From: Congeria kusceri
Taxonomy: Eukaryota > Mollusca > Bivalvia > Myida > Dreissenidae
DNA: 64,000 bases
Assembly (NCBI GenBank): GCA_027627225.1
Contig: CM051025.1
Span: forward strand, 58,315,681 to 58,379,680
Reading direction: 5' to 3'
The position numbers and the translations under genes are program-made. The notes under the pieces are model-generated. The model saw nothing but the letters and a program-made list of their open reading frames with translations. It made no database searches and was not told the origin of the DNA. Position 1 is the first letter of the stretch; each line of letters starts with the position of its first letter. Shown here in pieces: positions 28,841-42,378 of the stretch.

Positions 28841-31270
28841 AGCTCACCTGAGCACAAAGTGCTCATGGTGAGCTTTTGTGATCGCCCGTTGTCCGTCGTG
28901 TGTGCGTGTGTGCATGCGTCGTCAACTTTTCATTCAAACATCATCTCCTCCTAAACCGCTAGGCAGATTTTCACCAAACTTCACAGGAATGATCCTTGGG
29001 TGAACCTCTTTCAAAGTTCTTCAAATCTTTATGGTCCGCTGCATATGTAGGTCACCAGAGCTAAAAATAGATTTTAAAAGTGTAAACTTAAAAAATCTTC
29101 TCTGAAACCGCAGGGCCCAGAGGTTTCATATTTGGTATGTAACATTCTATAGTGGTCCTCTACAAAGATTGTTCAAATTATTTCCCTGGGGTCAAAATGG
29201 GCCATGCCCTGGGGGTCACATGGTTTATATAGAATATATAGCAAAATGACTTTAAAAATCTTCTTCTCTGAAACCACAAGGCCCAGAGGGATTATATTTG
29301 GTATGTAACATCCTATAGTGGTCCTCTACAAAGATTGTTCAAATGATGCCCATGGGGTCAGAACTGGCCACGCCCTGGGGATCACATGGTTTATATAGAA
29401 TATATAGCAAAATGACTTAAAATCTTCATCTCTGAAACCGCAAGGCCCAGAAGGTTTCATATTTGGTATGTAACATCCTATAGTGGTCCTCTACAAAGAT
29501 TGTTCAAATTATGCCCCTGGGGTCAAAACGGGCCACGCCCTGGGGGTCACATGGTTTATATGGAATATATAGCAAAATGACTTTAAAAATCTTTTCTGAA
29601 ACCGTAAGGCCCAGAGGTTTCATACTTGGTATGTAACGTCCTATAGTGGTCCTCTACAAAGATTGTTCAAATTATGCCCATGGGGTCAGGACTGGCCACA
29701 CCCTGGGGGTCACATGGTTTATATAGACTTAAATAGCAAAATGAATTTAAAAATCTTCTCCTCTGAAATCCGAAGGCCCCGAGGCTTCATATCTGGTATA
29801 TAACATCCTTTAGTGGTCCTTTACAAAGTTTGTTCAAATTATACCCTTGGGGTCAAAACGGGCCTCGCCCCGGGGATCACATGGTTTATATAGAATATAT
29901 AGCAAAATGACTTTAAAAATCTTCTCCTCTGAAACCACAAGTCCAAGAGGTTTCATATTTGGTATGTAACATCCTATAATGGTCCTCTACAAAGATTGTT
30001 CAAATTATGCGCCTGGGGTCAAAGCTGGCCACGCCTCGGGGGTCATATGGTTTATATAGAATATATTGCAAAATAACTTTAAAAATCTTCCTCTCTGAAA
30101 CCACAAGGCCCAGAGATTTCATAATTGGTATGTAACATCCTATAGTGGTCCTCTACAAAGATTGTTCAAATTGTGCCCCTGGGGCCAAAACTTGCCACGT
30201 CCCGGTGGTCACATGGTTTATATAAACTTAAATAGCAAAATGTCTTTAAAATCTTATTGTCTGAAACCGCAAGGCCCAGAGGTTTCATATTTTTAATGTA
30301 ACATCCTATAGTGGTTCTCTACAAATATTGTTCAAATGATGCCCCTGGGGTTAAAACTGGCCACGCCCCAGGGGTCACATGATTTATATAGAGTTACATA
30401 GCAAAATGACTTTAAAAATCTTCTCCTCTGAAACCACAAGGCCCAGAGGTTTCTTATTTGGTATGTAACATCATATAGTAGTCATCTACAAAGATTGTTC
30501 AAATTATGTCTGTGGGGTCAAATGTGGTCACGCCTCGAGGGTCACATGGTTTATATCAACTTTAATAGCAAAATGTCTTTAAAAATCATCTCCTCTGAAA
30601 CCGCAAGGCCCAGAGGTTTCATATTTGGTATGTAACATCCTCAAGTGGTCCTCTACAAAGATTGTTCAAATTATGCCTTGTGGGTCAACACTGACCGCAC
30701 TTTAGGGGTCACATGGTTTATATAGACTTAAATAGCAAAATGTCTTTAAAATTTCTTCTCCTTGAAAAACCGCAAGGCTTAGAGGTTTCATATTTGGTAT
30801 GTAACATCGTATAGTGGTCCACTACAAATATTGTTCAAATTATGCCTCTGGGGTCAAATCTGGTCACGCCCCGGGGGTCACATGTTTTATATAGACTCAA
30901 ATATCAAAATGACTTTAATTATCTTCTCCTCTGAAACGGCAAGGCCCACAGCTTTCCTATATTTGGTACGTAACATTGCATAGTGGTCCTCTCCAAAGAT
31001 TGTTCAAATTATGCCCCTGGGGTCAGATTGTTCAAATTATGCCCCTGGGGTCAAATCTGGTGGCACCCCGAGGGGTCACATGCTTTATATAGACTTAAAT
31101 AGCAAAATTACTTTAAAAATCTTTACCTGAAACCGCAAGGCCCAGTGGTTTGTTCAAGATTGTTCATATTATGCCCCTGGGAAAAAAATTTGCCACGCCT
31201 CGAGGATGCAAATTCCAATTGGGTCACAAGGTCTCAGGTGAGCATCCTAGGGCCCTCAGGGCCATCTTGT
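28841..31270. mobile_element. bivalve-type element with about 165-bp internal tandem units
   Basis: Starts AGCTCACCTGAGCACAAAGT, ends TCTCAGGTGAGCATCCTAGG...GCCATCTTGT. Between about 29080 and 31190 lie about 13 units of about 165 bp, each with GAAACCGCAAGGCCCAGAGG, TTTGGTATGTAACATC, GTGGTCCTCTACAAAGATTG and GGGGTCACATGGTTTATATA. No long open frame. Confidence 0.88.
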
Positions 31271-34200
31271 CTTATTTTTCAGTTACAGTTCTATGTAATA
31301 TATCGCTATGTATATCTTGAATAATTCAGGTGTGTAACACAATTTTGTTAAAAAAAACAATATGATAGGTTGGTTAAGTATAGTGTGAAACATTTTGACA
31401 AGGTTTTGTGGACATTCTTCTGCTAGTCTGTTTGAGTACATGTTGGGTAATGTCGTTGATGAATAGCAATTTCAAAATTTACTGTACATGTCGTAACAGT
31501 TTTAAAAGGATGATATTTTCTGTGTTTAATTTGACAACTATATGGCTTTTATAATAGTGCATGTGCATGTTGGTTACTGCAATGAACACGGCATGATCAA
31601 TGGTATGCACTGCACTCTTTGCTGATTACTTGTACTTTTTCTTGGACATTAAAAGACGTTTGCAGACAACATTACATACCGGTAAACGAGCAGTATGCTA
31701 TATAGCCTATACATTTCGAAGCTATGCCATAGTTGTTTTGTATTGAAATGTTTTAACATTGATAAATGTGTAGTTATGTAGCTAATATGTTACATAATAG
31801 ATAAACCTGCAGTATTTAATGACGCATAATGGTATTCATTTAAAAAGGGGAAATACTTAAGACTAACATCAGCCTTGAACCTTTTTTTTGTATTTTGTTA
31901 GAAATGTTATTTTTAGACAGGAAAATGCTTATTTACATCTGTTACAGTTCTTGTAAATATTTTCATCATGTTTTCGTATTTTGTAAATGCATTTTTCTTG
32001 TTCTCAGTTGTTGTTCTGTTATATAATCCTACTTTTATTTGTAAATATTAACATGGTATTTATATTATTGGATGTTATGTTGGTTTTATTTTATATGTTA
32101 AACATGTTTTGTTCCTTTTATATCAACAAAGAAGTCACCCATGTTGTATGGTGCAAATATGATGTACATGAAAATCAGGGAGAGATTTCATTGATCTCCT
32201 CATTAGAAAATTGAGGGTGTTTTATAAAATCACACTATTCCTTAGAATGACATTACCCTTTCTCATGTTATAGTCAGGCAATGGACATGCTTTATAATGT
32301 TTATTATATTTCTTTGGTAATCACAGAACAATGTATTCATCTAAAAATATCCTACATTAGTTTCACATTTTCTTTAAAAAGTTCAGAGTTGAAGTGTAAG
32401 AACTACCGTACCTAACATTTGTTTCATTTTCTTATTATTTATAGTCCTTATGTGTGAATGTCATATGTGTTACTTCAAGAAGTTACTTTTCAACTGTTCA
32501 TTTATCCCCTTTTTTAGAGTACAGATATATACTTAAATGAAGTCTGTGGCTTTCCATGTTTTGTTCAATTTTCATTGCATGGTTTTATTTCAGTAAGGAC
32601 ATTACTTTCTTCTAAATATACCCTTTGTTCAACTTGGAATTGTTGACTTTCACATACCGAATTATATTGATCTAAATATACCCGTGTTCAACTTGGAATT
32701 GTTGACTTTCACGTACCGCTTTATATTGATCTATAAAAGTCACTTCAGTGCAACTGAAGTTAAGATTTGCTTAGGAGCTGTTTGAAGTATTATTGTCATA
32801 TAAAGCGGCCATACATTTATAAGTTGTATTTCCTTATATATGTTTATGCAGCAGTTTTAATATTATAATAATATATAATGATAATAAAACAGACAACTTA
32901 CAGGATAAAATGGATGAAAATTCCCTCTGGTCTTTGAAGAAAACAGTGACAATGTTTCTATTATTTTAATTCTATAATTTTTGCCTGGTCTTAGAACAAA
33001 ACAGTGACAATGTTTCCATTATTTTAATTCAATAATGTTTGCCTTAAATTACTAAAATCAAGTGAAAATAGAATGTTGGCTATACGAAGTGTATTCTGAT
33101 TTATTGTTTTGGTGTGTGTGTGGTATAATGTGCAGTACTGTACAGTACCAGTCTGCATTGAAGGTCGTGAACCAAACATCTGTTTACCCGTTATTCACTG
33201 AATTTTGTTCAAAAATTTGGTTCTCTTTCTATACTATTAAGAACCTTATATGTTGGTCTAATAGCTTTGCTGCTTTTCTACCAAAGAATATATCTCTATG
33301 TCTATGTGCACTGATAACTAGCATTCACTTTTATTGTTAAAAAAACTTACAATACAAAATGCTATTTAGTCTTGTGAAATGGTCGTCTATATATAGTTTC
33401 CAGGACTACTATATAATATAAAACACGAGACATCGTAAAAGCACACTATTCCTGTATATACTATCAAGCAGATTTTTTCAGTATCGTTTTGTACCTGCTT
33501 ATCAATTTGCATAAACTCACATAAAACTGTTTCTCAAACTTTTACTGCTTTTAAGGTACTTTCACATATCTCCTCATATCTCTTTAAGGTTGAAACATAT
33601 TTAATATATTCACATCAAAACAAAAGCAATCATAATGTATATTGTATTTCCCAAAAACGAAATTCTCATGGAGACCTGTACATAGAATGTCGTGTTTGTG
33701 AATGTGTGATATGAAATGTGAAAGTTTGTACAGGTTCTTATTTATCTGCTATAGTTACGTATACCGAATGTAACGTAAAATTCCTTAATGTGTTAACAAA
33801 ATATTTTTAACTTTGCTTCATCTTCGCAAAAAACTTACATATGAATTGTGTGATTTTATTTTTAGTGACATTAATAACTAATGATTGTGTCAAAATGTTC
33901 AATTTGTGTTACTATTTGTGTTTGCACCACAAAATATTAGTTTGAAAGCCATATGGGCTCATCAGCAGTAACCTGAACCTGTTGATAAGCCTTTCTACTT
34001 CCAAGTGGTAGGATTACATGTATACAGGTAGTGGTGCTGAACTGGTTTAATCGCTGAAGTCGCATATACCGGTAATGCTCTTAGTTCTTTGCATTTTTCT
34101 GTTGTCATATCCATAATCTATCACAATGGTGTTTTATCATCTTAAGACTAAATATGACTAAAAAAAATAAATCAAATGTTTTGTGTTGTTGGTTTTTAAT

Positions 34201-34285
34201 GTTTCTTTGTCCATCTTGTTGAATCCCGAGTAGGTTTATTCTCCTCCTACACTGGCCCACACCACTATTTTACTTATTCTTAACT
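31271..34285. other. intergenic AT-rich DNA
   Basis: No gene supported. Two short direct duplications: about 32625-32735 (TTGGAATTGTTGACTTTCAC twice) and about 32925-33045 (AACAGTGACAATGTTTC twice). The 75- and 92-codon open frames look like chance in AT-rich DNA. Confidence 0.6.
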
Positions 34286-34412
34286 AGAAACAAGAGGGCC
34301 ATAAGGCCCTAGGTCACTCACCTGAGGTGCTAAGGAATTAAACTGTTCAGAGAAAGTTATATGAAGATTCGATTAAAAATGTGGCCTCTAGATTGTTCGC
34401 AAGCTTTATTTT
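34286..34412. repeat. fragment of AACAAGAGGGCC repeat family
   Basis: Begins AACAAGAGGGCCATAAGGCC, then CTCACCTGAG, and carries GTGGCCTCTAGATTGTTCGC, which is also found as GTAGCCTCTAGAGTGTTCAC at about 42263. A truncated end, directly followed by another element's start. Confidence 0.65.
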
Positions 34413-34413
34413 T

Positions 34414-37400
34414 AGCTCACCTGAGCACAACGTGCTCATTGTGAGCTTTTGTGATCGCCTTTTGTCCGTCGTGTGTCAACATTTCATATAATCGACATCT
34501 CCTCCAAAATCGTTTGGCAGATTTTCATGAAACTTCACAGGAATGATCCTTGGGTGACCCTCTTTCAAAGTTGTTCAAATCGTTTCGGTCCGCTGCCATT
34601 GAATTTTTTTGCCTATTTTTACTGCCGAATAAGGGCAGTTTTCCCCTTGTCAAAAAACATCAATTATTCCCCTAAAATGACCCATTTTTTCCCCAAAATA
34701 AGAAACATTTTCCCCTCAGACTGGGTTGGTATTTCAATCTAAAATTGACCAAACTTTATTGCTTCCTTACACACGATATTAGGTTGCAAATAGACCAAAA
34801 CGTTCGATACATCGATAAAAACAGTTCTGGACTTATGGTACTACCGTGTGTAACGCGGACCCGATTTTAGAAGCAAATTTTGAGGGTTAAAATCTGGTAA
34901 CCATTTGCAACTGACTTTGCCATGTATGTTGATGTTATATTGCACTTCTTTTGTCCACTTTTGTTGAATGCTGATATTCTGTAATATTACACTAATTTAA
35001 TCAAAACGTAATTTACAGTAAGTAAATTTTAAATATGCACATATAATTACCTTATGCATGAAACACGTATTTATAATCCAAATATAATTAAATCCTCTAA
35101 ATAATCCAGACAATGTATAGTACGTCACCCCGATATTAAATATCCAATTTATCAAATGCAACAAAACAAACGTTTGAAATTTCTAAATCCTTGATATTTC
35201 TCTTTAAACACGTATGCATTAATGCTGTATCGACAGCGCTTGCTTTGTTCAGGTACAGTACTAAGTAGCATCAATCGATGCTTTTTGTTGCCTACCACGT
35301 GCTCAGAAAGTTACACGCTTTTCAGGTACAAACTGCTAGACGATTAGCCGCAAATTTGGCTGTCACATCAAAGCCATTTGAAGTAAAACCGACACCGTTG
35401 CTATGGGTGTTGCTAACGGCTTGCAGATTTGGAAGCCCGGTTAATTGATGACGTCACGCTGTCATTCTTTAGTTTTAAAAGGTTATAATATAATAATCGT
35501 GTTTTTTAAAGGATTTTATTGTTTGTTCTAATCGGAAATATTTTTGCAATTTATTATAATGCAGTGTTTATGTTTATAAAAACATTATGAATTAATTATG
35601 AACAAAATATGATGAATATATTACGATTTTTCATAGAAAAAAAACACCTAAATTTTTTTCACCGTTAACATGTATAATGTGCACCACATTTTCATAGCCA
35701 AATTATAGGGTAAAAAGTTTTTCTCTAATGGCCACCATACATACTAAGAAGAGAAACAGGCTAACCCAAGGTCATCTAGATGCCACTATGAGGATTGCCA
35801 CCACCAAAGACAACTCACAGATGAAGATCTTAAACTAAATGTCGACAAAGTCAAGGGCCATAAAACAAGCATTGCGACTAGGCAATTGCCCTAAGAAATC
35901 TGACTCTTGTGTTCATCATTCAAATATTGTAAAATTTAAATAAACATTTGCTGTGACAATCAAGTAACTCTAATTGATATCAGTTTTACATTTGTTGGTT
36001 CAACTTTAATATAGGAATAATGAAACTCCAGAAACATCATCAGGAGAGAAACACTTACTACCATTCGTTAGTCCTTTTGCCTATTATACAAGAATAATCT
36101 ATCTATAACAATCATATCATCTGATGATCATGTATTAAAGGTGTGCACACAGTCACTGCAGTATAAAAAGTTAAATATATCAGTACAAAAATAAAAATAT
36201 AAAATGTTAACAGTTGACAATTTAGAATATAGAAATATTTACTATTTTCCCCTGTTTGAGGTTTTTCGCGCTAAAATTCCCCAGTTCAAAGGCACAGGTA
36301 AATGTAAAAATTCCCCCCAAAATCACTGCCTGCATATGTAGGTCACCGGAGCTAAAAATAGATTTAAAAACTGAAAACTTTGGTTTATATGGACTTGTAA
36401 AGCAAAATGACTTGAAAAATCTTGTTCTCTGAAACTGCAAGGCCCAGAGGTTTCATATTTGGTATGTAACATTGTATAGTGGTCCTCTACAAAGATTGTT
36501 CAAATGATGCCCCTGGGGTCAAAACTGGGCACACCGCGGGGGTCACATGGTTTATATAGACTTGAATAGCAAAATGACTAAGAATCTCTGAAACCGCATG
36601 GTCCAGAGGTTTCATATTTGGTATGTAACATTATTTAGTGGTCCTCTACAAAGATTGTTCAAATGATACCCCTGTGGTCAAAACTGGCCACACCCCGGGG
36701 GCACACATGGTTTATATAGACTTATATAGCAAAATGACTTTAAAAATCTTCTCCTCTGAAACCGCAAGGCCCAGGGGTTTCATATTTGGTATGTAACATT
36801 TATAGTGGTGCTCTACAAAGATTGTTCAAATGATGCCCCTGGGGTCAAAACTGGCCACACCCTGTGGCTCACATGGTTTATATAGATTTACATAGCAAAA
36901 TAACTTTCAAAATCTTCTCTGAAACCGCAAGGCCTAGGGGTTTCATATTTAGTATGTAACATTGTATAGTGGTCCTCTACAAAGGTTGTTCAAATTATGC
37001 CCCTGGGGTCAAAACTGGGCACACACCGGGGGTCACATGGTTTAGATAGACTTGAATGGCAAAATGACTTTAAAAATCTCCTCTGAAACCGCAAGGCCCA
37101 GAGGTTTCATATTTGGTATGTAAAATTGTATAGTGGTCCTCTACAAAGTTGGTTCAAATGATGCCCCTGGAGTGAAAACTGGCCACACCCCGGGGGTCAC
37201 GTGGTTTATATAAACTTGAATAGCAAAATGACTTCAACAATTTTCTCCTCTGAAACTGCAAGGCCCAGAGGTCTCTTATTTGGTATGTAACATTGTATAG
37301 TGGTTCTCTACAAAGATTGTTCAAATGTTACCCCTGGGGTCCAGACTGGCCACACCCCGTGGCTCACATGGTTTATAGAGACTTAAATAGCAAAATGACT

Positions 37401-38300
37401 TTAAAAATCTTCTCTGAAATTGCAAGGCCTAGAGGTTTCATATTTGGTATGTGGCATTGTATAGTGGTCCTCTACAAAGACTGTTCAAATAATGCCCCTG
37501 GGGTAAGAACTGGCCACATCCCGGGGGCCACATGGTTGTTATAGACTTTAATAGCAAAATGACTTTTAAAATCTTCTCCTCTGAAACCCCAAGGCCCAGA
37601 GGTTTCATATTTGGTATGTAACATTGTATAGTGGTTCTCTACAAAGATTGTTCAAGTGATTCCCCTGGGGTCAAAACTGGCCACATCCCGGGGGTCACAT
37701 GGTTTACATAGACTAAAATAGCAAAATGACTTTAAAAAATTTCTCCTCTGAAAGTTCAAGGCCTAGAGGTTTTATATTTGGTATGTAACATTGTGTAGTG
37801 GTCCTCTATAAAGATTGTTCAAATGACGCCCTGGGGTCAAAGCTGGGCACACCCCTGGGCTCACATGGTTTATATAGATGTAAATAGCAAAATGATTAAA
37901 AAATTCTCTGAAACCACAAGGCCCAGAGGTTTCATATTTGGTTAAAACATTATATGAGACCTCGATTGGGATTGCATGGGTGGGGTCAAGGTCACTGTTA
38001 CTAAAAATAGAAAAACGGTTTCCGCTCAATAACTTTAGAACGCATTGAGATATTTTAATGAAACTTAAAACATAGATACCTTATATTGACACTTCGAATG
38101 GGATTGCATATGGGGTGGGATGGGTCAAGGTCACTGTTACTATAAATAGAAAAACGGTTTCCGCTCAATATCTTGAGAACGCATTGAGATATTTTAATTA
38201 AACTTAATACATAAATACATTATTTTGAGACCTCCATTGGGATTGCATATGAGGTGGGTGGGGTCAAGGTCAAGTCACCGTTATTGCTACAAAAAGTGCA
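34414..38300. mobile_element. second element with about 165-bp tandem units, interrupted
   Basis: Starts AGCTCACCTGAGCACAACGT like the element at 28841. It is interrupted at 34597-36328 by another insertion and resumes with CTGCATATGTAGGTCACC. About ten ~165-bp units (AAACCGCAAGGCCCAGAGG type) run to about 37950, then about three units of 115-130 bp (GGGATTGCATATGGGGTGGG type) related in reverse orientation to the array at 59880-61660. The far boundary is uncertain. Confidence 0.75.
34597..36328. mobile_element. 1.7 kb TIR insertion inside the repeat element
   Basis: Comparison with the uninterrupted relative at 29030-29060 defines the insertion. Left end CATTGAATTTT, right end AAAATCACTG (reverse complement CAGTGATTTT), flanks GCTGC and CCTGC suggesting a 5-bp duplication with one change. 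C-rich subterminal blocks (TTTTCCCC) occur on both sides. No coding region seen; superfamily not assigned. Confidence 0.7.
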
Positions 38301-38990
38301 AAGATTTATGTTGATATGCGCATTAGGTTATGGACGTTATGTTAAATATACATGTACGGATCGGTCACATGTTTAATTGCATAGTTTATATGAAAATGGA
38401 TTGACAACGAGTGCAAACAATTGTGTTGCATTTTAATATGAACGAACTGTTAATTTTAATAAAGTTCAAATTAAGTATTTTTAATAAGTCTTAAGAATAA
38501 TCATTAAGACATAAGAAAACACAGTTTGACAATGTCAACTTGTGTTTTACATGGAGTATCTTTTACGCATTTCTTTGTAATATGTTTGTTTGTCTGTAAT
38601 GGATTTTTGGGATAAAAATAAAAGGTAAATATGACAATGAAATGTTTTTAAAATGCCTGTACCATTTTCTTGGTATATGCATGTAATTGTTGTCACACAA
38701 TTATTAATGGTATTTATAAAGGTATAAACTCTGCCCTTAACAATTGCAGTATTTGAGTGGCTAATGCAATCGTTGTATGTGGGGCTGCACTGTGCAGTCA
38801 CTCGTCAGTCACACTGGTGAAAGTGATACCAGATTGATCGATACGACGAATGTTTATGGCCTTTCGATTAAATATCTGCGTTATTAGATATACAGATATA
38901 CAGATTAAGGGTGATTGCTTTGAAAATTAAATAATATTTACAACATACAAAGAAAAATCTTATTTGCTGAGAAGGGGTGGATTTAAACCA
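38300..38990. other. intergenic, nothing recognised
   Basis: AT-rich, without a gene or clear repeat that I can see. Confidence 0.5.
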
Positions 38991-39022
38991 AATTTTTCAA
39001 AGAAAAATGTTGGTTATTATCA

Positions 39023-41620
39023 AAACGGTCAAATACGTCCCAGAACCAAAACGGTCATGAAACGGCTAGTGTTTCATCCGGACCTAATCCGCGCTGCGCC
39101 GCGACACGCCCCTTTATTGATCCTGCCCTCTTCTAAGGCAATTAGCGCCTCGTGCCCTCTTATACATCGACTGTATTGATTGTTGACGAAGGCCCTTGGT
39201 GATGGCATGTTATTATAAAGTAATCTGTCACCAACTGATAAGACCAGCAGTAGGGGCAGTCAAATTACGAGTTTGTGTCCAAATACAATAAAAACATGCT
39301 GATTTTGTTTTTAAAATAAGCGTAAATTGTCTGCTTTTAACGTCTGTGTTTTCATATGCAATTTCTAACATGTTTTTGTTTCGTAAATTTTTATGATAAA
39401 CTTGATAACAAAGGGCACAATGCATAGAGTCAATGTTGTCTTTATTCATAAATTATGAAAAAATACATGTGTATACAATATTTCTTCCGATAATAACCAA
39501 AAATCCCTGAAAAAAAAAAAATTGCAGAACTAGCTATAATTTCGGACAAATCATTTCAATCCGAATTTCAATGTGTTTTCTTAATCTTCAGTCTTGACTT
39601 TTGCTTTCGTCATTAATCAGAATAGAAGTAGCAAGGTCATCAACAGCATAATTCATATAAACCATAATGATGAAAATAAAAGTTTTTTAGTTTAAAAGTT
39701 ATCTTGTTTGATTGCCCATTGGAAATACTTAAGAATAATAAATAAATAATTTTTCTGACCTTTGCGAATAATATAACTCAATAATAAGAACTTATTATAC
39801 TGGAAAATTAAATGTGTTAAATAATTGACTTAATAATCATCAAATATATAAAAGGAATCACTCAGTAAATACTTCAAGAAAAAACTATTAAAATCGAATG
39901 TGCCCTTTTAAACAGTGTCACTGTGCACAAAATGCTCCTTTTCCAAATCAAGTGCCACGCCCCTCTGCCCTTCTAGATTAAACATTAAACGGCCCCGAGT
40001 CAAAACGGTCACAATACGTCCTAGAACCAATACGGTCATGAAACGGCCTGAGTCAAAACGGTCACAATACCTCCCAAAACCAAATCTGTCATGAAGCGGC
40101 CCCAAGTCAAAACGGTCACAATACCTCCCAGAACCATACCGGTCATGAAACGGCCCAAAGTCAAAATGGTAATAAATCGTCCCAAAGTCAAAACGGTCAT
40201 AAAACAGCCCCAAGTCAAAATGGTCAAAAACGGCCCAGAGTCAAAACGGTCACAATACATCCCAAAACCAAAACGGTCATGAAACGGCCCCAAGTCAAAA
40301 CTTAAATCGTCCCAGTCACAACGGTCATAAACTGGCCCCAAGTCAAAACGGTCATCAAACGGCCCAGAGTCAAAACGGCCATGAAACGGCTCCAAGTCAA
40401 AATGGTCACAATACGTCCCAAAACCAAAATGGTCATGGAACAGCCCCAAGTCAAAACGGTCACAAATCATCCCCAACTCAAAACGGTCATGAAACGACCC
40501 TAAGTCAAAACGGTCACAAATTGTCCCTAACTTACAACGGTCATAAAAAAACCCGAAGTCAAAACGGTCACAATACATCCCAAAACCAAAACGGTCATGA
40601 AATGGCCCCAAGTCAAAACGGTAATAAATCGTCTCAAAGTCACAACGGTCATAAAGCGGCTGGAAGTCAAAACAATCAGAAATCGTCTCTAACTCAAAAC
40701 GGTCATGAAACGGCCCCAAGTTAAAACGGTCATAAAAAGGCCCAAGTTAAAACGGCCATGAAACAGCCCCAAGTCAAAACGGTCACAATACATCCCAGAA
40801 CCAATATGGTCATGAAACGGCCCAAAGTCAAAACGGTAATAATTCACCCCGAAGTCAAATCAGTCATGAAACGGCCCCAAGTAAAAAAAGGTCAAAAATC
40901 GTCCCAAAGTCACAAGTCATTAAACAGCCCCAAGTCAAGACGGTGGCAAATCATGCAATAGTCTCAACAGTCATAAAACGGCCACAAGTCAAAACGGTCA
41001 TGAAACGGCCCCAAGTCAAAACGGTCACTATTCGCCCCCCAAGTCAAATCGGTCATTTAACGGCCCCAAGTCGAAACGGTCACAAATCGTCCCAAACTCA
41101 CAACAGTCATAAAACGGCCCCAAGTTAAAATGGTCATAAACGGCCCCAAGTCAAAACGGTCAAGAAATGGCCCCAAATCTAACCGGTCATGAAACGGCCC
41201 CAAGTAAAACGGTCAAAAATCTTCCTACAGTCACAACGGTCATAAAGCGATCCCAATTTAAAACGGTCATGAAAGGGTCCAGAGTCAAAACGGTCATGAA
41301 ACGGCCCCGAGTAGAAACGGTCACAAATCGTCCCAGTCACAAATGTCATAAAACAGCCCAACGTCAAAACGGTCGCAAATTGTCCCCCGAGTCAAAACGG
41401 TCATAAAACGGTCTGAGTAAAAACGGTCATCAAACGGACCCAAGTCAAAACGGTCACAATGCGTCCCAGTACCAAAACGGTCATGAAACAGCCCTAAGTC
41501 AGAACGGTCATTATTCGCCCCCACTTCAAATCTGTCATGCAAAGGCCCCAAATCAAAATGGTCATAAATCGTCCCAAAGTCACAACGGTCATAAAACGGC
41601 CCCGAATTGATTTTGAGCCA
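39023..41620. repeat. 27-bp satellite array, split by about 0.9 kb insert
   Basis: Unit CGGTCATGAAACGGCCCCAA + GTCAAAA, alternating with CGGTCACAATACGTCCCAAA types; about 60 units at 39988-41615 and a short start at 39023-39068. The 39069-39987 segment between them contains GACACGCCCCTT and CCACGCCCCTCT near its ends and is probably an insertion. Because 27 is a multiple of 3, the minus strand carries a spurious 227-codon frame (40036-40719). Confidence 0.93.
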
Positions 41621-42080
41621 TTTTGACAAGTGACCGTATTGACTAGTGACCGTTTTGACTTCTGACCGAATTGATTTCTAGCCATATTGACAAGTGACCG
41701 TATTGATTAGAGACCGCTTTGACTTGTTACTGCAATGATTTGGGGCCATTCTGACAAGAGACCGTATTGATTAGTGACTAGTTTGACTTGTGAATTGAGA
41801 GTCGTAATTGAGAGTTAGCGAAAGCTAACCCAGGACGACGTGTGGCTATATACCGGACAATCTCAGCATACTTCATTAGCTGAGGGGTTTCTAGGGGATA
41901 TTTGGTGGTATGAAAGCGAATGAAAGCTGAAGTCCAAGCCTCAATAGATGTGATTTTTTTAGAGCGGTGAGATGCAATGATAGAAAAGTTGGCATGCTTG
42001 TTAAATTATAATGTGTACCGAGGATTCTGTTGAGTAGCATTTGATGGAAGCAACGAGGCTAGATCAATAAATGTGTTTTG
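41621..42080. other. satellite edge and unassigned DNA
   Basis: To about 41800, degraded units with TGACTAGTGACCG and GACCGTATTGATTAG; beyond that CGAAAGCTAACCCAGGACG and unassigned sequence. Confidence 0.5.
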
Positions 42081-42378
42081 CCATATGGCTTTTTGGATGG
42101 ATTTTAAATTCTAATGTGACTTTCTAGTGTTCACGAGCTTTTTCTTCAATTTGACCTAGTGACCTAGTTTTTGACCCCACATGACCCAGTTTCAAACTCA
42201 GCCGATATATCATTTGGGACAAATGTTCTGAGCAAGTTTCATGAAGATTGGGCAACAAATGTAGCCTCTAGAGTGTTCACAAGGTAAATGATGACGACGA
42301 ACGATTCACGACGGACGACGGAACAAAGGCGATAACAAAAGCTCACCATGAGCACGTTGCGCTCAAGTGAGCTAAAAA
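42080..42378. repeat. bivalve-type element end, opposite orientation
   Basis: Contains GACCTAGTGACCTAGTTTTT, GACGGACGACGGAACAAAGG and ends AAAGCTCACCATGAGCACGT...TGAGCTAAAAA, the reverse complement of the element start at 28841/34414. Confidence 0.7.

Noticed and set aside
33062..33340. 92-codon hydrophobic frame
   Set aside because: No domain, no splice partner, AT-rich intergenic DNA; expected by chance.
40036..40719. 227-codon minus frame with DRF-G-FHDRF repeats, and matching + frames
   Set aside because: Product of the 27-bp satellite; no start context, domain or neighbouring exon.
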